Assembly (NCBI RefSeq): GCF_025515205.1
Contig: NZ_JAOPFX010000002.1
Coordinates: forward strand, 248,001-312,000
Source of the DNA: Microbacterium fluvii
GTDB taxonomy: Bacteria > Actinomycetota > Actinomycetes > Actinomycetales > Microbacteriaceae
Direction of reading: 5' to 3'
DNA: 64,000 nucleotides
Shown here piece by piece: positions 53,670-62,502 of the stretch (position 1 is its first letter; each line of letters starts with the position of its first letter). The notes under the pieces were generated by a model. That model was given only the letters and a program-made list of their open reading frames with translations, was not told where the DNA came from and ran no database searches. A program made the position numbers and the translations under genes.

Positions 53670-54545
53670 ATGGCGCACCTCACCGAGATGCTGGCGGCCG
53701 GGCCGATCGTGCTCGACGGCGGGCTCGGCACGCTGCTCGAGTCTCGGGGCCACGATCTGTCGTCGTCGCTGTGGTCGGCTCGGCTGCTGGCCGAACAGCC
53801 CGACGAGGTGCGGGCCGCGCATGCCGAGTTCGCCGCCGCGGGGGCGCAGGTGGCCACGACCGCGTCGTACCAGGTGAGCTACGACGGGCTCGGCGCGGCG
53901 GGGTTCGATGACGCAGGCGTCGACGCGCTGCTGCAGCGCAGCATCCGCCTCGCCCGCGAGGCCGGAGCGCCGCTCGTGGCGGCATCGGTGGGGCCCTTCG
54001 GCGCCGCGCGGGCCGACGGCAGCGAATACACCGGCGACTACGGCGTCGGAGTCGCCGAGCTGCGCGCGTGGCACCGTCGTCGGCTTCACGTGCTCGCCGA
54101 CGCCGGGCCCGACCTGCTGGCGGTCGAGACGGTCCCGAGCCCCGCCGAGGTGGAGGCCATGTGCGCCGAGATCGAAGGGCTCGGCGTGCCGGTGTGGGTG
54201 AGCCTGTCGGCGGCGAGCACCGGCTTCGACGCGGACTCGCTCGCAGCCGCGCTGCGCGGTGCGGCCTCTGCCGAGGGCGTCGTCGCGGTCGGCGTCAACT
54301 GCTGCCCGCCCGAGTCGGTGCTGTCGGCGCTCGCCGAGGTCGAGGTGGATATTCCCTTCGTGGCATATCCCAACAGCGGCGAGCGCTGGATCGCCGCCGA
54401 TCGCCGCTGGGCGGGCGACGGCGGGGCGGTTGTCGGCCTGGTCGACGTCTGGCTCGACGCCGGCGTCCGCCTCGTCGGCGGATGCTGCCGCACGACGCCG
54501 GCCGACATCGCCGACGTCGCCGCACGGGTCGCACAGCGCCGCTGA
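53670..54545 (+). CDS. mmuM: homocysteine S-methyltransferase
   Basis: A 291-aa zinc enzyme. The zinc-binding Cys are in GVNCCPP and GGCCRT; VLDGGLGTLLE is the N-terminal barrel loop. It methylates homocysteine from S-methylmethionine or S-adenosylmethionine to give methionine. TAGAGT at 53658-53663 lies 6 nt before the ATG. The gene is divergent from the LysE exporter. Confidence 0.92.
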   Translation: MAHLTEMLAAGPIVLDGGLGTLLESRGHDLSSSLWSARLLAEQPDEVRAAHAEFAAAGAQVATTASYQVSYDGLGAAGFDDAGVDALLQRSIRLAREAGAPLVAASVGPFGAARADGSEYTGDYGVGVAELRAWHRRRLHVLADAGPDLLAVETVPSPAEVEAMCAEIEGLGVPVWVSLSAASTGFDADSLAAALRGAASAEGVVAVGVNCCPPESVLSALAEVEVDIPFVAYPNSGERWIAADRRWAGDGGAVVGLVDVWLDAGVRLVGGCCRTTPADIADVAARVAQRR

Positions 54546-54551
54546 CCCCGC

Positions 54552-55379
54552 TCACTCGCGCGCATCGGCCAGCAGCACCATCACGCCGGTGTCGCCGCCG
54601 GTCCACCACAGCCCGATGCGCTGCCGTGGCGTCATCTGCGCAGGCCGGTCGCCGGCGGGGATGAGGTCGTAGGGCAGGGTCGCGGCCAGGGCGCTCTGGC
54701 CGCGCAGCACGGCGTTGACGCAGCGGGCGCGGGTCGTGTCGTCTCGGCGCAGCGCGATGCAGTCGACCGGCTGGGCGACGCCGTCGACGCCGCCGAGCCA
54801 CACCTCCCAGCCATAGAGCGTGCCGGCAGAGAACGCCCAATTCACCTCGCCGCTGCTGGGAAAGTGCGGGCGCTCGCTCTGCGGCACGAGGTGCTGGTCG
54901 TAGTCGGTCTCGAGGGGAATGCGCTCGAGCACGATCGCGTCGGGGTCTCGCACGAGCGTGTAGGCCTCGGCCGCTTCGATCACCACGGTGCGCTCCGGGG
55001 CGCGCTGTTCGAGAAGGCGCACGAGGTAGGGGCCCACGACGGCGGCGGCGGCGATCACCACGATGCCGACCGCGACCGCGCGGGCCGTGCGCCCGCCGCG
55101 CTCGGAGGGGGCCGCCGCCGAGCGGCCGGTCGCCGGGGGCGTCTGCGAGAGGGGCGCCGCCGAGGTGCGGCTCCGCGCGGGAGCGGTGGCGACGCCCCGA
55201 GGGGGAGTGATGCGAGCGGCCGACGTGTCGGCGTCCGCACCTGTCGTGGGCCGCGCCGCCGCATGGGCGACCGCTTCGAGTTCGGTGAGGCGCGCGATCT
55301 CGGCCGAGGTGGCGCCGGCGTCGGGGCCGTACACCCGGCGGCGCAGGCGATCCAGCTCGGCGCGGGCGGCAGCATCCAT
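54552..55379 (-). CDS. single-pass membrane protein, actinobacterial hypothetical
   Basis: A 275-aa protein. Cytosolic N-terminus (1-95) with an Arg-rich helix and a Pro/Ala-rich linker, one transmembrane segment (about 100-120), then a periplasmic-type domain (about 125-275) with conserved Trp residues ([17 protein letters not shown] and [15 protein letters not shown]) and two cysteines that may pair. I do not recognise the family. It converges on mmuM. Confidence 0.7.
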   Translation of the reverse strand: MDAAARAELDRLRRRVYGPDAGATSAEIARLTELEAVAHAAARPTTGADADTSAARITPPRGVATAPARSRTSAAPLSQTPPATGRSAAAPSERGGRTARAVAVGIVVIAAAAVVGPYLVRLLEQRAPERTVVIEAAEAYTLVRDPDAIVLERIPLETDYDQHLVPQSERPHFPSSGEVNWAFSAGTLYGWEVWLGGVDGVAQPVDCIALRRDDTTRARCVNAVLRGQSALAATLPYDLIPAGDRPAQMTPRQRIGLWWTGGDTGVMVLLADARE

Positions 55380-55499
55380 CACGCGCGCTCCGCGTGCGCA
55401 CCCCGCCGGGCGATGTCGAAGGCCCGCCCCCTCGCGTCCACCTCTTCACGGTACGCCCGCTCCCCGGCGCTGCCCAGGTGCCTCCTCTACCCTGGAGGA

Positions 55500-56744
55500 A
55501 TGACCGAACCCACTCCCGTGCGCGCCACGAAGCCCCGCCAGGTGCGGCCCGCCACCGAGGGGTGGACGCAGCAGAAGGATGCCGAGGGGCGCCCGCTCCT
55601 GCAGTTCGCCTCGCCCAAGCGCGGCAAGCCGCCCGTGCACCTCGCCGACCTCACCCCGGAGGCGCGCGTCGAGAAGGTCAAAGAGCTCGGCCTGCCGGGC
55701 TTCCGGGCGAAGCAGCTCGAGAAGCACTACTTCCAGCACTTCACGCACGACCCGGCCCAGATGACCGACCTGCCCGCCGAGGGGCGCGAGCAGTTCGTGC
55801 ACGGCATGCTGCCGCCGCTTCTGACCGAGGTGCGCCGGCTCGAGACCGACCGCGGCGACACCATCAAGTTCCTGTGGAAGCTGCACGACGGCGCGCTCGT
55901 CGAGTCGGTGCTCATGCGCTACCCGGGCCGCATCACCCTCTGCGTGTCGTCGCAGGCCGGCTGCGGAATGAACTGCCCGTTCTGCGCCACCGGCCAGGCG
56001 GGCCTGACCCGCAACATGTCGGCGGCCGAGATCATCGAGCAGATCGTGCGCGCCAACCGGCTCATCGCCGACGGCGGTCTCGGCGACCCCCGCCGCGTCG
56101 GCCACGAGGGCGAGCGCGTCACCAACATCGTGTTCATGGGCATGGGCGAGCCGCTGGCCAACTACGCCCGCGTCATGCAGGCGGTCAGGGTGATGACCGA
56201 CAAGAAGCACGGCATGGGCATGAGCGCCCGCGGCATCACCGTGTCGACGGTGGGTCTCGTGCCGGCGATCCGCAAGCTCGCCGACGAGAGCATCCCGGTG
56301 ACCTTCGCCCTGTCGCTGCACGCACCCGACGATCGCCTCCGCGATGAGCTCATCCCGGTGAACTCCCGGTGGAAGGTCGACGAGGCGCTCGACGCGGCCC
56401 GCGAGTACTTCGAGAAGACCGGCCGCCGCGTCTCGATCGAGTACGCGCTCATCAAAGACATGAACGACCACGCGTGGCGCGCCGATCTGCTGGCGACCAA
56501 GCTCAACGAGCGCGGACGCGGCTGGGTGCACGTCAACCCGATCCCGCTCAACCCGACCCCCGGCTCGATCTGGACCTCCTCCGACGTCGACGTGCAGAAC
56601 GAGTTCGTGCGCCGACTCAACGACGCCGGCATCCCGACGACCCTGCGCGATACCCGCGGCAAAGAGATCGACGGCGCGTGCGGCCAGCTCGTCGCCACCG
56701 AAGAAGACGCGGCGGTCGCCGCATCCGTTCCCGCCGAGGTCTGA
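55500..56744 (+). CDS. rlmN: 23S rRNA (adenine2503-C2)-methyltransferase
   Basis: A 414-aa radical-SAM methyltransferase. CGMNCPFC (Cys155, 159 and 162) binds the [4Fe-4S] cluster and the C-terminal DGACGQL contains the methyl-carrying Cys. It methylates A2503 of 23S rRNA (and may modify tRNA), affecting decoding and some antibiotics. ATG 55500 has both GGAGGA and TACCCT (55488-55493) with a 6-nt gap, so the start is well supported. Confidence 0.95.
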   Translation: MTEPTPVRATKPRQVRPATEGWTQQKDAEGRPLLQFASPKRGKPPVHLADLTPEARVEKVKELGLPGFRAKQLEKHYFQHFTHDPAQMTDLPAEGREQFVHGMLPPLLTEVRRLETDRGDTIKFLWKLHDGALVESVLMRYPGRITLCVSSQAGCGMNCPFCATGQAGLTRNMSAAEIIEQIVRANRLIADGGLGDPRRVGHEGERVTNIVFMGMGEPLANYARVMQAVRVMTDKKHGMGMSARGITVSTVGLVPAIRKLADESIPVTFALSLHAPDDRLRDELIPVNSRWKVDEALDAAREYFEKTGRRVSIEYALIKDMNDHAWRADLLATKLNERGRGWVHVNPIPLNPTPGSIWTSSDVDVQNEFVRRLNDAGIPTTLRDTRGKEIDGACGQLVATEEDAAVAASVPAEV

Positions 56745-56748
56745 TCTC

Positions 56749-57225
56749 ATGGCGGCCCGCAGCGCCGGCATCCTGCTCTACCGCCTGACGGGCGGCGGCA
56801 CCGAGGTGCTCATCGCGCACATGGGCGGCCCGTTCTGGGCGGGCAAAGACGATGCCGCGTGGTCGATCCCGAAGGGCGAGTTCGACCCCGAGACCGAGGC
56901 GCCCGCCGACGCCGCGGTGCGCGAGTTCCGTGAGGAGCTCGGCCTCGACCCTCCCGCTCCGCTCGCCGAGCTCGGCACGTGGGCGTATTCGGGGGGCAAG
57001 CGCGTCACGGTGTTCGTCGCCGACGGCACGGCGTTCTCGCTCGACGGCGCGGTGTTCGGCGAGTTCGAGCTCGAGTGGCCGCCGCGGTCGGGTCGCACGC
57101 AGCGGTTCCCCGAGGTCGACCGCGCCGCGTGGACGACGACGGATGCGGCCGCCACCCGTCTCGTGAAGGGCCAGCGGCCCGCGCTGGCCGCGCTCGAGCA
57201 GCACCTCGCGGCCCTCGATCGCTAG
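56749..57225 (+). CDS. NUDIX hydrolase
   Basis: A 158-aa NUDIX-fold protein. The box GEFDPETEAPADAAVREFREELGL matches GX5EX7REVXEEXGU with Glu residues intact. The AP4A-hydrolase-like start SAGILLYRLTGGGTEVLIAHMGGPFWAGKDDAAWSIPKGE suggests hydrolysis of a nucleotide or diphosphoinositol-type substrate. It lies 4 bp after rlmN and is probably co-transcribed. Confidence 0.9.
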   Translation: MAARSAGILLYRLTGGGTEVLIAHMGGPFWAGKDDAAWSIPKGEFDPETEAPADAAVREFREELGLDPPAPLAELGTWAYSGGKRVTVFVADGTAFSLDGAVFGEFELEWPPRSGRTQRFPEVDRAAWTTTDAAATRLVKGQRPALAALEQHLAALDR

Positions 57226-57300
57226 GGGCTCACCGACCCCGTTGCCGGTGTCGGACCCCCGGTGCACACTGGGCGGGTCGGACTCACGAGGAGGCGCATC

Positions 57301-57663
57301 ATGGCGCACGGAGACATCACCCACATCGACATCCCGGTCAGCGACCTGGGCAGGGCGAGCGAGTTCTACTCGCGCCTGTTCGGCTGGCAGATCGCCGAGG
57401 TGCCCGGCTTCGAGGGCTACCCCATGTGGCATGCGCCCAACAAGATCAGCGGCGGCGGACTCGCTCCGCGCAGCGAGGGCTTCACGCAGCCGCGCTCGTA
57501 CGTCGAGGTCGATTCGATCGACCAGACGGTCGAGGCTGCCGAAGCTGCCGGCGCCACGGTGTTCATGGCCAAGAGCGAGATCACCCCGACCAGCTGGTGG
57601 GCCGTCATCGGCGACCCCGACGGCAACGCGATCGGCCTGTTCGAGGGCAGCACCGGCATGTGA
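57301..57663 (+). CDS. VOC-superfamily (glyoxalase-like) protein
   Basis: A 120-aa protein with one pair of beta-alpha-beta-beta-beta units: HIDIPVSDLGRASEFYSRLFGWQI at the N-terminus and IGDPDGNAIGLFEG at the C-terminus, the classic VOC ends. Metal ligand candidates are His in the first unit and Glu/His near the end. Function (glyoxalase, dioxygenase or resistance) is not determinable. GAGGAGG lies upstream of ATG 57301. Confidence 0.85.
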   Translation: MAHGDITHIDIPVSDLGRASEFYSRLFGWQIAEVPGFEGYPMWHAPNKISGGGLAPRSEGFTQPRSYVEVDSIDQTVEAAEAAGATVFMAKSEITPTSWWAVIGDPDGNAIGLFEGSTGM

Positions 57664-57669
57664 CGGGCG

Positions 57670-58650
57670 TCAGTGCGCGGCGTCCCACCAGTCGAGCACA
57701 CGCGTGCCGATGAGGGTCAGCCACTTCGAGCGCTCACCGGCGGGCACGTCGATCTCGAACCAGACGGCGCCCGGATGCCGGCGCTCCTGCATCCATGTTC
57801 CGTCGGGCCGGCGCTTCTCGCGCACTGCCGTGATCGCGTCGGAGATGCGCTCGTCGGGCGCCACCCCGTCGTGCAGCGAGGCGGCGCGGAAGTAGTCGGC
57901 GGCGTTGAGTGCGGAGTAGTACGCGCGGAACGGATAGGCGATGTGCGTCGCATACGGCGCGAAGAGCTCGCCCGTGGTCCGCCGGAACAGCAGGCGCCGC
58001 TCCAGCAGGAACTCCTGCCCTCGCCATCGCGAGGCACGCTGAGCGTCGGAGCCGGTGCGCTGCTCCCACTCGAGCATGCCCTTGAGGGCGTTGAGGGTCG
58101 AGGGGAACGACGAGCGGGTCGAGCCCTCCTCCCACTCGCAGTTCCAGCCGCCCTCGGGGAGCTGATGTGCGGGGAACCACTCCGCCAGGGCGGACACGTC
58201 GGCGCCCAGCCACGCGCCGGTGGCGAGGGTGTAGCCGTTGATGCAGCAGTCGACCTCGCCCTGCCAGTACGGCAGGTCGTCGTACTCCCACCGGCAGTTC
58301 GCGGCGAGCTTCTCGACGGTGCCGGCCAGGGCGGCGGCATCCGTTCCCCACTCGCGCAGGGAGTTGAGGCTCCACGTCGTCGCCGTCCACGGCTGGCCCC
58401 GCCCATCGGGGTGCTCGCTGCGGGCCTCGTCGGGTGCGTCGTCGCCCGGGAAGAACGCGCCGTTCGCCCACTGCCCGTCGGCATCCTGCCTGGCCAGCAG
58501 CGCCGCCCCGAAGCCCTCGGTCGCCACCCGCGCGCGCGTCGCCTGCCACTGCTCGGGCGCGGCGCCGACCAGGTCGCGCTCGACCTGCCAGCGCAGCGCA
58601 GGGTCGGAGTCGAGCAGCCAGGGCAGAAGGTCGTCGGCCGACGTCGTCAT
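57670..58650 (-). CDS. squalene-cyclase/prenyltransferase-like alpha-toroid protein
   Basis: A 326-aa soluble protein built of repeated alpha-alpha units: DPALRWQVERDL, RQDADGQWANGAFFPG, EWGTDAAALAG, LPEGGWNCEW (a QW-like motif), SSFPSTLNALKGMLEWEQ and RPDGTWMQE. No DxDD catalytic motif of squalene-hopene cyclase is present, so it is unlikely to be a cyclase. Homologues in actinobacteria are annotated as squalene cyclase or hypothetical. It converges on the VOC gene. Confidence 0.75.
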   Translation of the reverse strand: MTTSADDLLPWLLDSDPALRWQVERDLVGAAPEQWQATRARVATEGFGAALLARQDADGQWANGAFFPGDDAPDEARSEHPDGRGQPWTATTWSLNSLREWGTDAAALAGTVEKLAANCRWEYDDLPYWQGEVDCCINGYTLATGAWLGADVSALAEWFPAHQLPEGGWNCEWEEGSTRSSFPSTLNALKGMLEWEQRTGSDAQRASRWRGQEFLLERRLLFRRTTGELFAPYATHIAYPFRAYYSALNAADYFRAASLHDGVAPDERISDAITAVREKRRPDGTWMQERRHPGAVWFEIDVPAGERSKWLTLIGTRVLDWWDAAH

Positions 58651-58660
58651 GGCCAACAGG

Positions 58661-59137
58661 CTAGGCCCCCGCCGAGCGGCGGTGCTCCCACTCGTCGATG
58701 AGCCGCGGCATCCGCTCGGCGAGAAACCGGAAGAACGCCGCCATCTCGGCGGCTCGCTCCTGCGCCACCGCGTCATCGGAGGTCTCGTCGGCGATGCGAT
58801 CCATGAGGTCGGCCGAGTGCTCGTAGAGCGCCGTGTTGCTCGTCATCGACCCGTAGAAGACCTCGGGCACGAGTTCGTAGCGATCGCGCCGGTCGCCGGG
58901 TACGGCCCGCCGACGGATGAAGTGCACCCGCTGCAGGTAGCGCACGGCGCCCGACACGGCCGCCGCCGAGACGCCCAGCCGGTCGGCGAGATCGGCGGCG
59001 GTGTAGCCCTCGCCGGGCGCTGCGACGAGCGCCATCATCACCCTCGCCGGCATCCGCGGCATCCCTGCCGCCGTCATCATCGCGGCCGCCTGTTCGGCCG
59101 GTTCGATCGCGCGGTGCTCGCCGCCGGCGCCGCTCAT
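58661..59137 (-). CDS. GbsR/MarR-family transcriptional regulator
   Basis: A 158-aa winged-helix regulator of the GbsR type: YTAADLADRLGVSAAAVSGAVRYLQRVHFIRRRAVPGDRRDRYEL is the DNA-binding helix-turn-helix and wing, and the C-terminal half is a dimerisation helix. ATG 59137 overlaps the permease stop by 4 bp (ATGA), so it is the last gene of its own exporter operon and probably represses it through the operator at 61730-61745. Confidence 0.88.
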   Translation of the reverse strand: MSGAGGEHRAIEPAEQAAAMMTAAGMPRMPARVMMALVAAPGEGYTAADLADRLGVSAAAVSGAVRYLQRVHFIRRRAVPGDRRDRYELVPEVFYGSMTSNTALYEHSADLMDRIADETSDDAVAQERAAEMAAFFRFLAERMPRLIDEWEHRRSAGA

Positions 59138-60756
59138 CCGTCGGCCGCCAGCTCGCGACGGCGCATGAGCGACAGCGTCGCGGTCGCGCCGACGGCGACC
59201 GCGAGCAGCAGCCACCAGAGTCCCTTGAGGTCGACACCGTCGGAAGTCATCGTCGGCGCGACGCCGATGGGGGCGAGGTTCACGAGCCAATCGGGGAAAC
59301 CGAACAGCGGGCCGAAGAGCCCCAGGATCATGCCGACCATCACGAGCGTCCACCCGAGCGGAATCGTGAGGCGAGGCGCCAGCACGAACACGAGCGCCGT
59401 GATCACGAGGAACACGGATGCCGCGGCCACCTGCCCGCCGCCGGTGACCAGCACGTCGGTCATCAGCGACCAGTCCGGATCGTCCAGGCTCGCGATGCCG
59501 AGCAGGGCCCCGACCACGGCGGAGGCGACGACGATGACGATGCCGGCGAAGGCCACCACGACGTAGTCGGCGAGCCACCGCGCGCGGTCGACCGGTGCGG
59601 CCAGCACGATCTCGGCGGTGCCGTGCGTCTCTTCCTGCCTGGCACGGCAGATCACCTGCACGGCGCAGCACGCGGCGAGGATGCCGAGCATCGTGAAGAA
59701 GATCACCACCGCCCCCTCCTCGAGCGATCCGCCCGCCGACAGCGCCGTCAGGATCGCCTCCACCGACGGCAGACTGGCCGCGGTCTCCTGCAGCGGCGCG
59801 GAGAGGCTGGTCGCCAGCATCCCGGTCAGAAGACCCCCGATCGCCCAGCCGATCAGCGCGCCGGTGTTCAGGCGCCACACGAGAGCCATCGGCGACGCGA
59901 GCGCGGGCCGTGCGGCCGGTCGCCCTGAGCGCTCGGCCACGAAGCTCGAGCCGAGATCGCGCACCGACTGCAGGGCGAACGCCAGGCCCACGAGCGCCAG
60001 GCCGACGAGGGCGCACAGCACGACCGGCCACCCGGCATCGTCGGCGAACGGGCGGGACTGCTCGGCCCAGCCGAAGGGCGACAGCCACACGAGCCATGAG
60101 CTTTCCAGCCGCTGCAGGTCGCTCGTCGGGGTGCCGAGGGCACTGCCGATGCCGGCGATGAGGTAGGTCAGCAGCACGATCCACACCGACGCCGCGTTCG
60201 CGGCGCGCGGCGTGCGGAACAGCTGCCCCATCACGAGGCCCACTCCGAGAAAGGTGAGACCCGCGGCTCCCGTCGCGCACCCGGCGATCAGCGATCCTGT
60301 CACCGGCAGGCCGACGGCGAGGTAGGCGAGGGTCGTGAGCGCGGCGAGGATGGCGCCTGCGATCAGGCCGTGCGCGGCCGTCGCCGCGAGCGGCGTGAGG
60401 CGCCCGGCCGCGGTGGCCCCGACGAGCTCGGCGCGACCCGACTCCTCGTCTGCGCGGGTGTGCCGCACGGCGAGGAACGTGCTCATGAAGGCCGCCATCA
60501 TCACGAGGAACGGCAGGATCAGGAACAGCATGAACGCGCCGTCGTCGGCGCCCGAGGGGAGCCCGCGGAAGAGCAGGATGACCCGGTTGGCCATCACCGT
60601 CGACAGCAGCGCCTCGCGGTCTGCTTCCGTGCCATACGACTGCGCGACGCCCACGTAGGAGAGATAGGCGAGGAGGGCGGTGCCGACCGCCCAGAGCGGC
60701 ACCTGCATCCGGTCGCGGCGCAGGCGCTGCGCCAGCAGTGCGCCGAATCCGCTCAT
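59134..60756 (-). CDS. ABC-2-type transporter permease, two fused halves
   Basis: A 540-aa membrane protein with about 12 predicted helices in two copies of a six-helix unit, each preceded by a conserved RRGRAELVGATAAGR or RQEETHGTAEIVLAAPVDRARW coupling segment. This is the polyketide-antibiotic exporter type found in actinobacteria. Start overlaps the ATPase stop by 4 bp. With the ATPase it would export a hydrophobic compound. Confidence 0.9.
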   Translation of the reverse strand: MSGFGALLAQRLRRDRMQVPLWAVGTALLAYLSYVGVAQSYGTEADREALLSTVMANRVILLFRGLPSGADDGAFMLFLILPFLVMMAAFMSTFLAVRHTRADEESGRAELVGATAAGRLTPLAATAAHGLIAGAILAALTTLAYLAVGLPVTGSLIAGCATGAAGLTFLGVGLVMGQLFRTPRAANAASVWIVLLTYLIAGIGSALGTPTSDLQRLESSWLVWLSPFGWAEQSRPFADDAGWPVVLCALVGLALVGLAFALQSVRDLGSSFVAERSGRPAARPALASPMALVWRLNTGALIGWAIGGLLTGMLATSLSAPLQETAASLPSVEAILTALSAGGSLEEGAVVIFFTMLGILAACCAVQVICRARQEETHGTAEIVLAAPVDRARWLADYVVVAFAGIVIVVASAVVGALLGIASLDDPDWSLMTDVLVTGGGQVAAASVFLVITALVFVLAPRLTIPLGWTLVMVGMILGLFGPLFGFPDWLVNLAPIGVAPTMTSDGVDLKGLWWLLLAVAVGATATLSLMRRRELAADG

Positions 60757-61709
60757 GATCGGCGCCGTTCTCGACGGGTGGCCGGCGGCGCGTCGGTCGT
60801 GCCGGCCTCACCGAGGTCGTCTCCGTAGTGCCGCAGGAAGAGCTCCTCGAGCGACGGCGGTTCGACCCGCAGACCCTGTACGTCGCGCGCGGCGAGCACG
60901 GGCAGAGCGGATGCGACGGCGTCGCTGTCGATCGTGAAGTGCGCGCGCCCCTCGGCGAACCCGCCGTCGTGCGCGCCGGGGATCCCGTCGACCGCGGCGG
61001 CGTCGGTCGCCTCGAACGAGACCTCGGTGCGGGTCAGGTGGCGCATGTCGGCCAGCGACCCCGACTCGACGACGCGGCCGGCGCGGATGATCGAGACGCG
61101 GTCGCAGAGCACCTCGACCTCGGAGAGGATGTGGCTCGACAGCAGCACCGTGGCCCCGGCATCCCGCACCCGCGTCAGCTCGCGACGGAACACCTGCTCC
61201 ATGAGGGGGTCGAGGCCGCTCGTGGGCTCGTCGAGGATGTAGAGGTCGGCAGGCACGGCCAGCGCCGCGATCAGGGCGACCTTCTGGCGGTTGCCCTTGG
61301 AGTAGGCGCGGCCCTTCTTGCGCGGGTCGAACTGGAACGCCTCGAGCAGTCGCTGCCGCTCGTCGCGATAGGCCGGGTCGGCGGAGCGGGCTCCGCGCAG
61401 GCGTGCGAGCAGGTCGATCGCCTCGCCGCCGGAGAGGTTCGGCCAGATGCTCACATCGCCCGGCACGTGCGCGATGCGGCGGTGCAGGGCGACAGCGTCG
61501 ACCCATGGGTCGCCTCCCAGCACCGAGACCTCGCCGCCGGTCTTGCGTGCGAGGCCCAGCAGGATGCGGATGGTCGTGGTCTTGCCGGCGCCGTTCGGCC
61601 CGAGAAAGCCGTGTACCTGGCCTTCGTCGACGGCGAGGTCGAGTCCGTCGAGAGCGTGGATGCGGCCGTAGTGCTTGGTGAGGCCGCGGGCGTCGATGAC
61701 GGTGGTCAT
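60753..61709 (-). CDS. ABC transporter ATP-binding protein
   Basis: A 318-aa ATPase: Walker A GPNGAGKTTT, signature YSKGNRQKV (the SGG core is replaced by KGN), Walker B LYILDEPTSGLDPLM, and a C-terminal regulatory domain (about 215-305). ATG 61709 is only 7 nt after TATCGT (61717-61722), which is itself 17 bp from TTCACA at 61740-61745, so the mRNA is probably leaderless. The palindrome TTCACAA-TT-TTGTGAA overlaps this promoter. Confidence 0.92.
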   Translation of the reverse strand: MTTVIDARGLTKHYGRIHALDGLDLAVDEGQVHGFLGPNGAGKTTTIRILLGLARKTGGEVSVLGGDPWVDAVALHRRIAHVPGDVSIWPNLSGGEAIDLLARLRGARSADPAYRDERQRLLEAFQFDPRKKGRAYSKGNRQKVALIAALAVPADLYILDEPTSGLDPLMEQVFRRELTRVRDAGATVLLSSHILSEVEVLCDRVSIIRAGRVVESGSLADMRHLTRTEVSFEATDAAAVDGIPGAHDGGFAEGRAHFTIDSDAVASALPVLAARDVQGLRVEPPSLEELFLRHYGDDLGEAGTTDAPPATRRERRRS

Positions 61710-61729
61710 GAGCCGTACGATACGCTGAC

Positions 61730-61745
61730 TTCACAATTTTGTGAA
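61730..61745. promoter_or_regulatory. MarR/GbsR-type operator overlapping the ABC operon promoter
   Basis: TTCACAA at 61730-61736 and TTGTGAA at 61739-61745 form a palindrome with a 2-bp centre. It covers the -35 hexamer (61740-61745) of the ABC promoter. Since the operon encodes a GbsR/MarR protein, auto-repression is the simplest reading. Confidence 0.65.
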
Positions 61746-61767
61746 TACTCCGAACGGCGAATGCGGA

Positions 61768-61830
61768 GTGTATACGCAAAACGGGGTGTTGGGCATCCGC
61801 CTGGCACCGATGCCCGCTTTGTGTATACAC
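61768..61830. promoter_or_regulatory. GntR-type operator pair upstream of the gntR-prpD genes
   Basis: GTGTATACAC (61821-61830) is a perfect palindrome, and GTGTATACGC (61768-61777) is a near match 53 bp away. FadR/GntR sites of this kind are common. They lie just before the GTG of the gntR gene (61855) and probably mediate auto-control and control of prpD. Confidence 0.65.
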
Positions 61831-61854
61831 TGAGGCGTCCGAGGAGGTGACGCC

Positions 61855-62502
61855 GTGCGCGCAAGCGATCGTGCCTATCGGGTGCTCCTCGATGAGATCC
61901 AGACCGGGGCGCTCGCCCCCGGCACCGTGCTGGGTGAGGTCGAGCAGTCCACCCGACTGGGCGTGAGCCGCACGCCGCTGCGCGAGGCGCTGGGGCGCCT
62001 GGGCGCCGACGGCCTCGTCGCCCAGCAGTCCGCCCGCGTGACCGTGGTCACCGACATCGATGCCGACGACATCCGTGAGCTGTTCGAGCTGCGCCGCGCC
62101 CTCGAAGAGACGACCGCGCGACTGGCCGCCGCCCGGCAGCGCGACCGGACCCCTGCCACGGCCGACGTCTTCTCGGGATTCGCTGCGGAGTTCGCCGCGG
62201 TCGACCCCGTCGCCGATGCCGACGCCTACTACGGCGTCATCGCCCGCTTCGACGCCGCTCTCGACGCGGCCGTCGCCAACGACTACCTCACCGCGGCCCT
62301 GCGGACGGTGCGCACCCACCTCGTGCGGGTGCGCCGGCTCGCCCGCGACAATCCCGACCGTCTTTCGGCCTCCGTGGCCGAGCACCGGCTGATCGCCGCG
62401 GCGATCGCGGCCGGAGACACCGACCTGGCGGCCCACGCCACGCACGTGCACCTGCACAACGCGCTCACCAGCATCCTCGATTCTCTGGAGGCAGCATCAT
62501 GA
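61855..62502 (+). CDS. GntR-family (FadR/FCD) transcriptional regulator
   Basis: A 215-aa regulator. The winged HTH (about 1-70) has [19 protein letters not shown]; residues 75-210 are a helical FCD effector domain with conserved Asp/His metal-site positions ([23 protein letters not shown]). GTG 61855 has GAGGAG upstream. The stop overlaps the prpD ATG (ATGA). The effector is probably an organic acid. Confidence 0.9.
   Translation: MRASDRAYRVLLDEIQTGALAPGTVLGEVEQSTRLGVSRTPLREALGRLGADGLVAQQSARVTVVTDIDADDIRELFELRRALEETTARLAAARQRDRTPATADVFSGFAAEFAAVDPVADADAYYGVIARFDAALDAAVANDYLTAALRTVRTHLVRVRRLARDNPDRLSASVAEHRLIAAAIAAGDTDLAAHATHVHLHNALTSILDSLEAAS

Noticed and set aside
57670..58650. True squalene-hopene cyclase
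   Set aside because: Much shorter than the ~630-aa family, no DxDD motif, and no hopanoid genes next to it.
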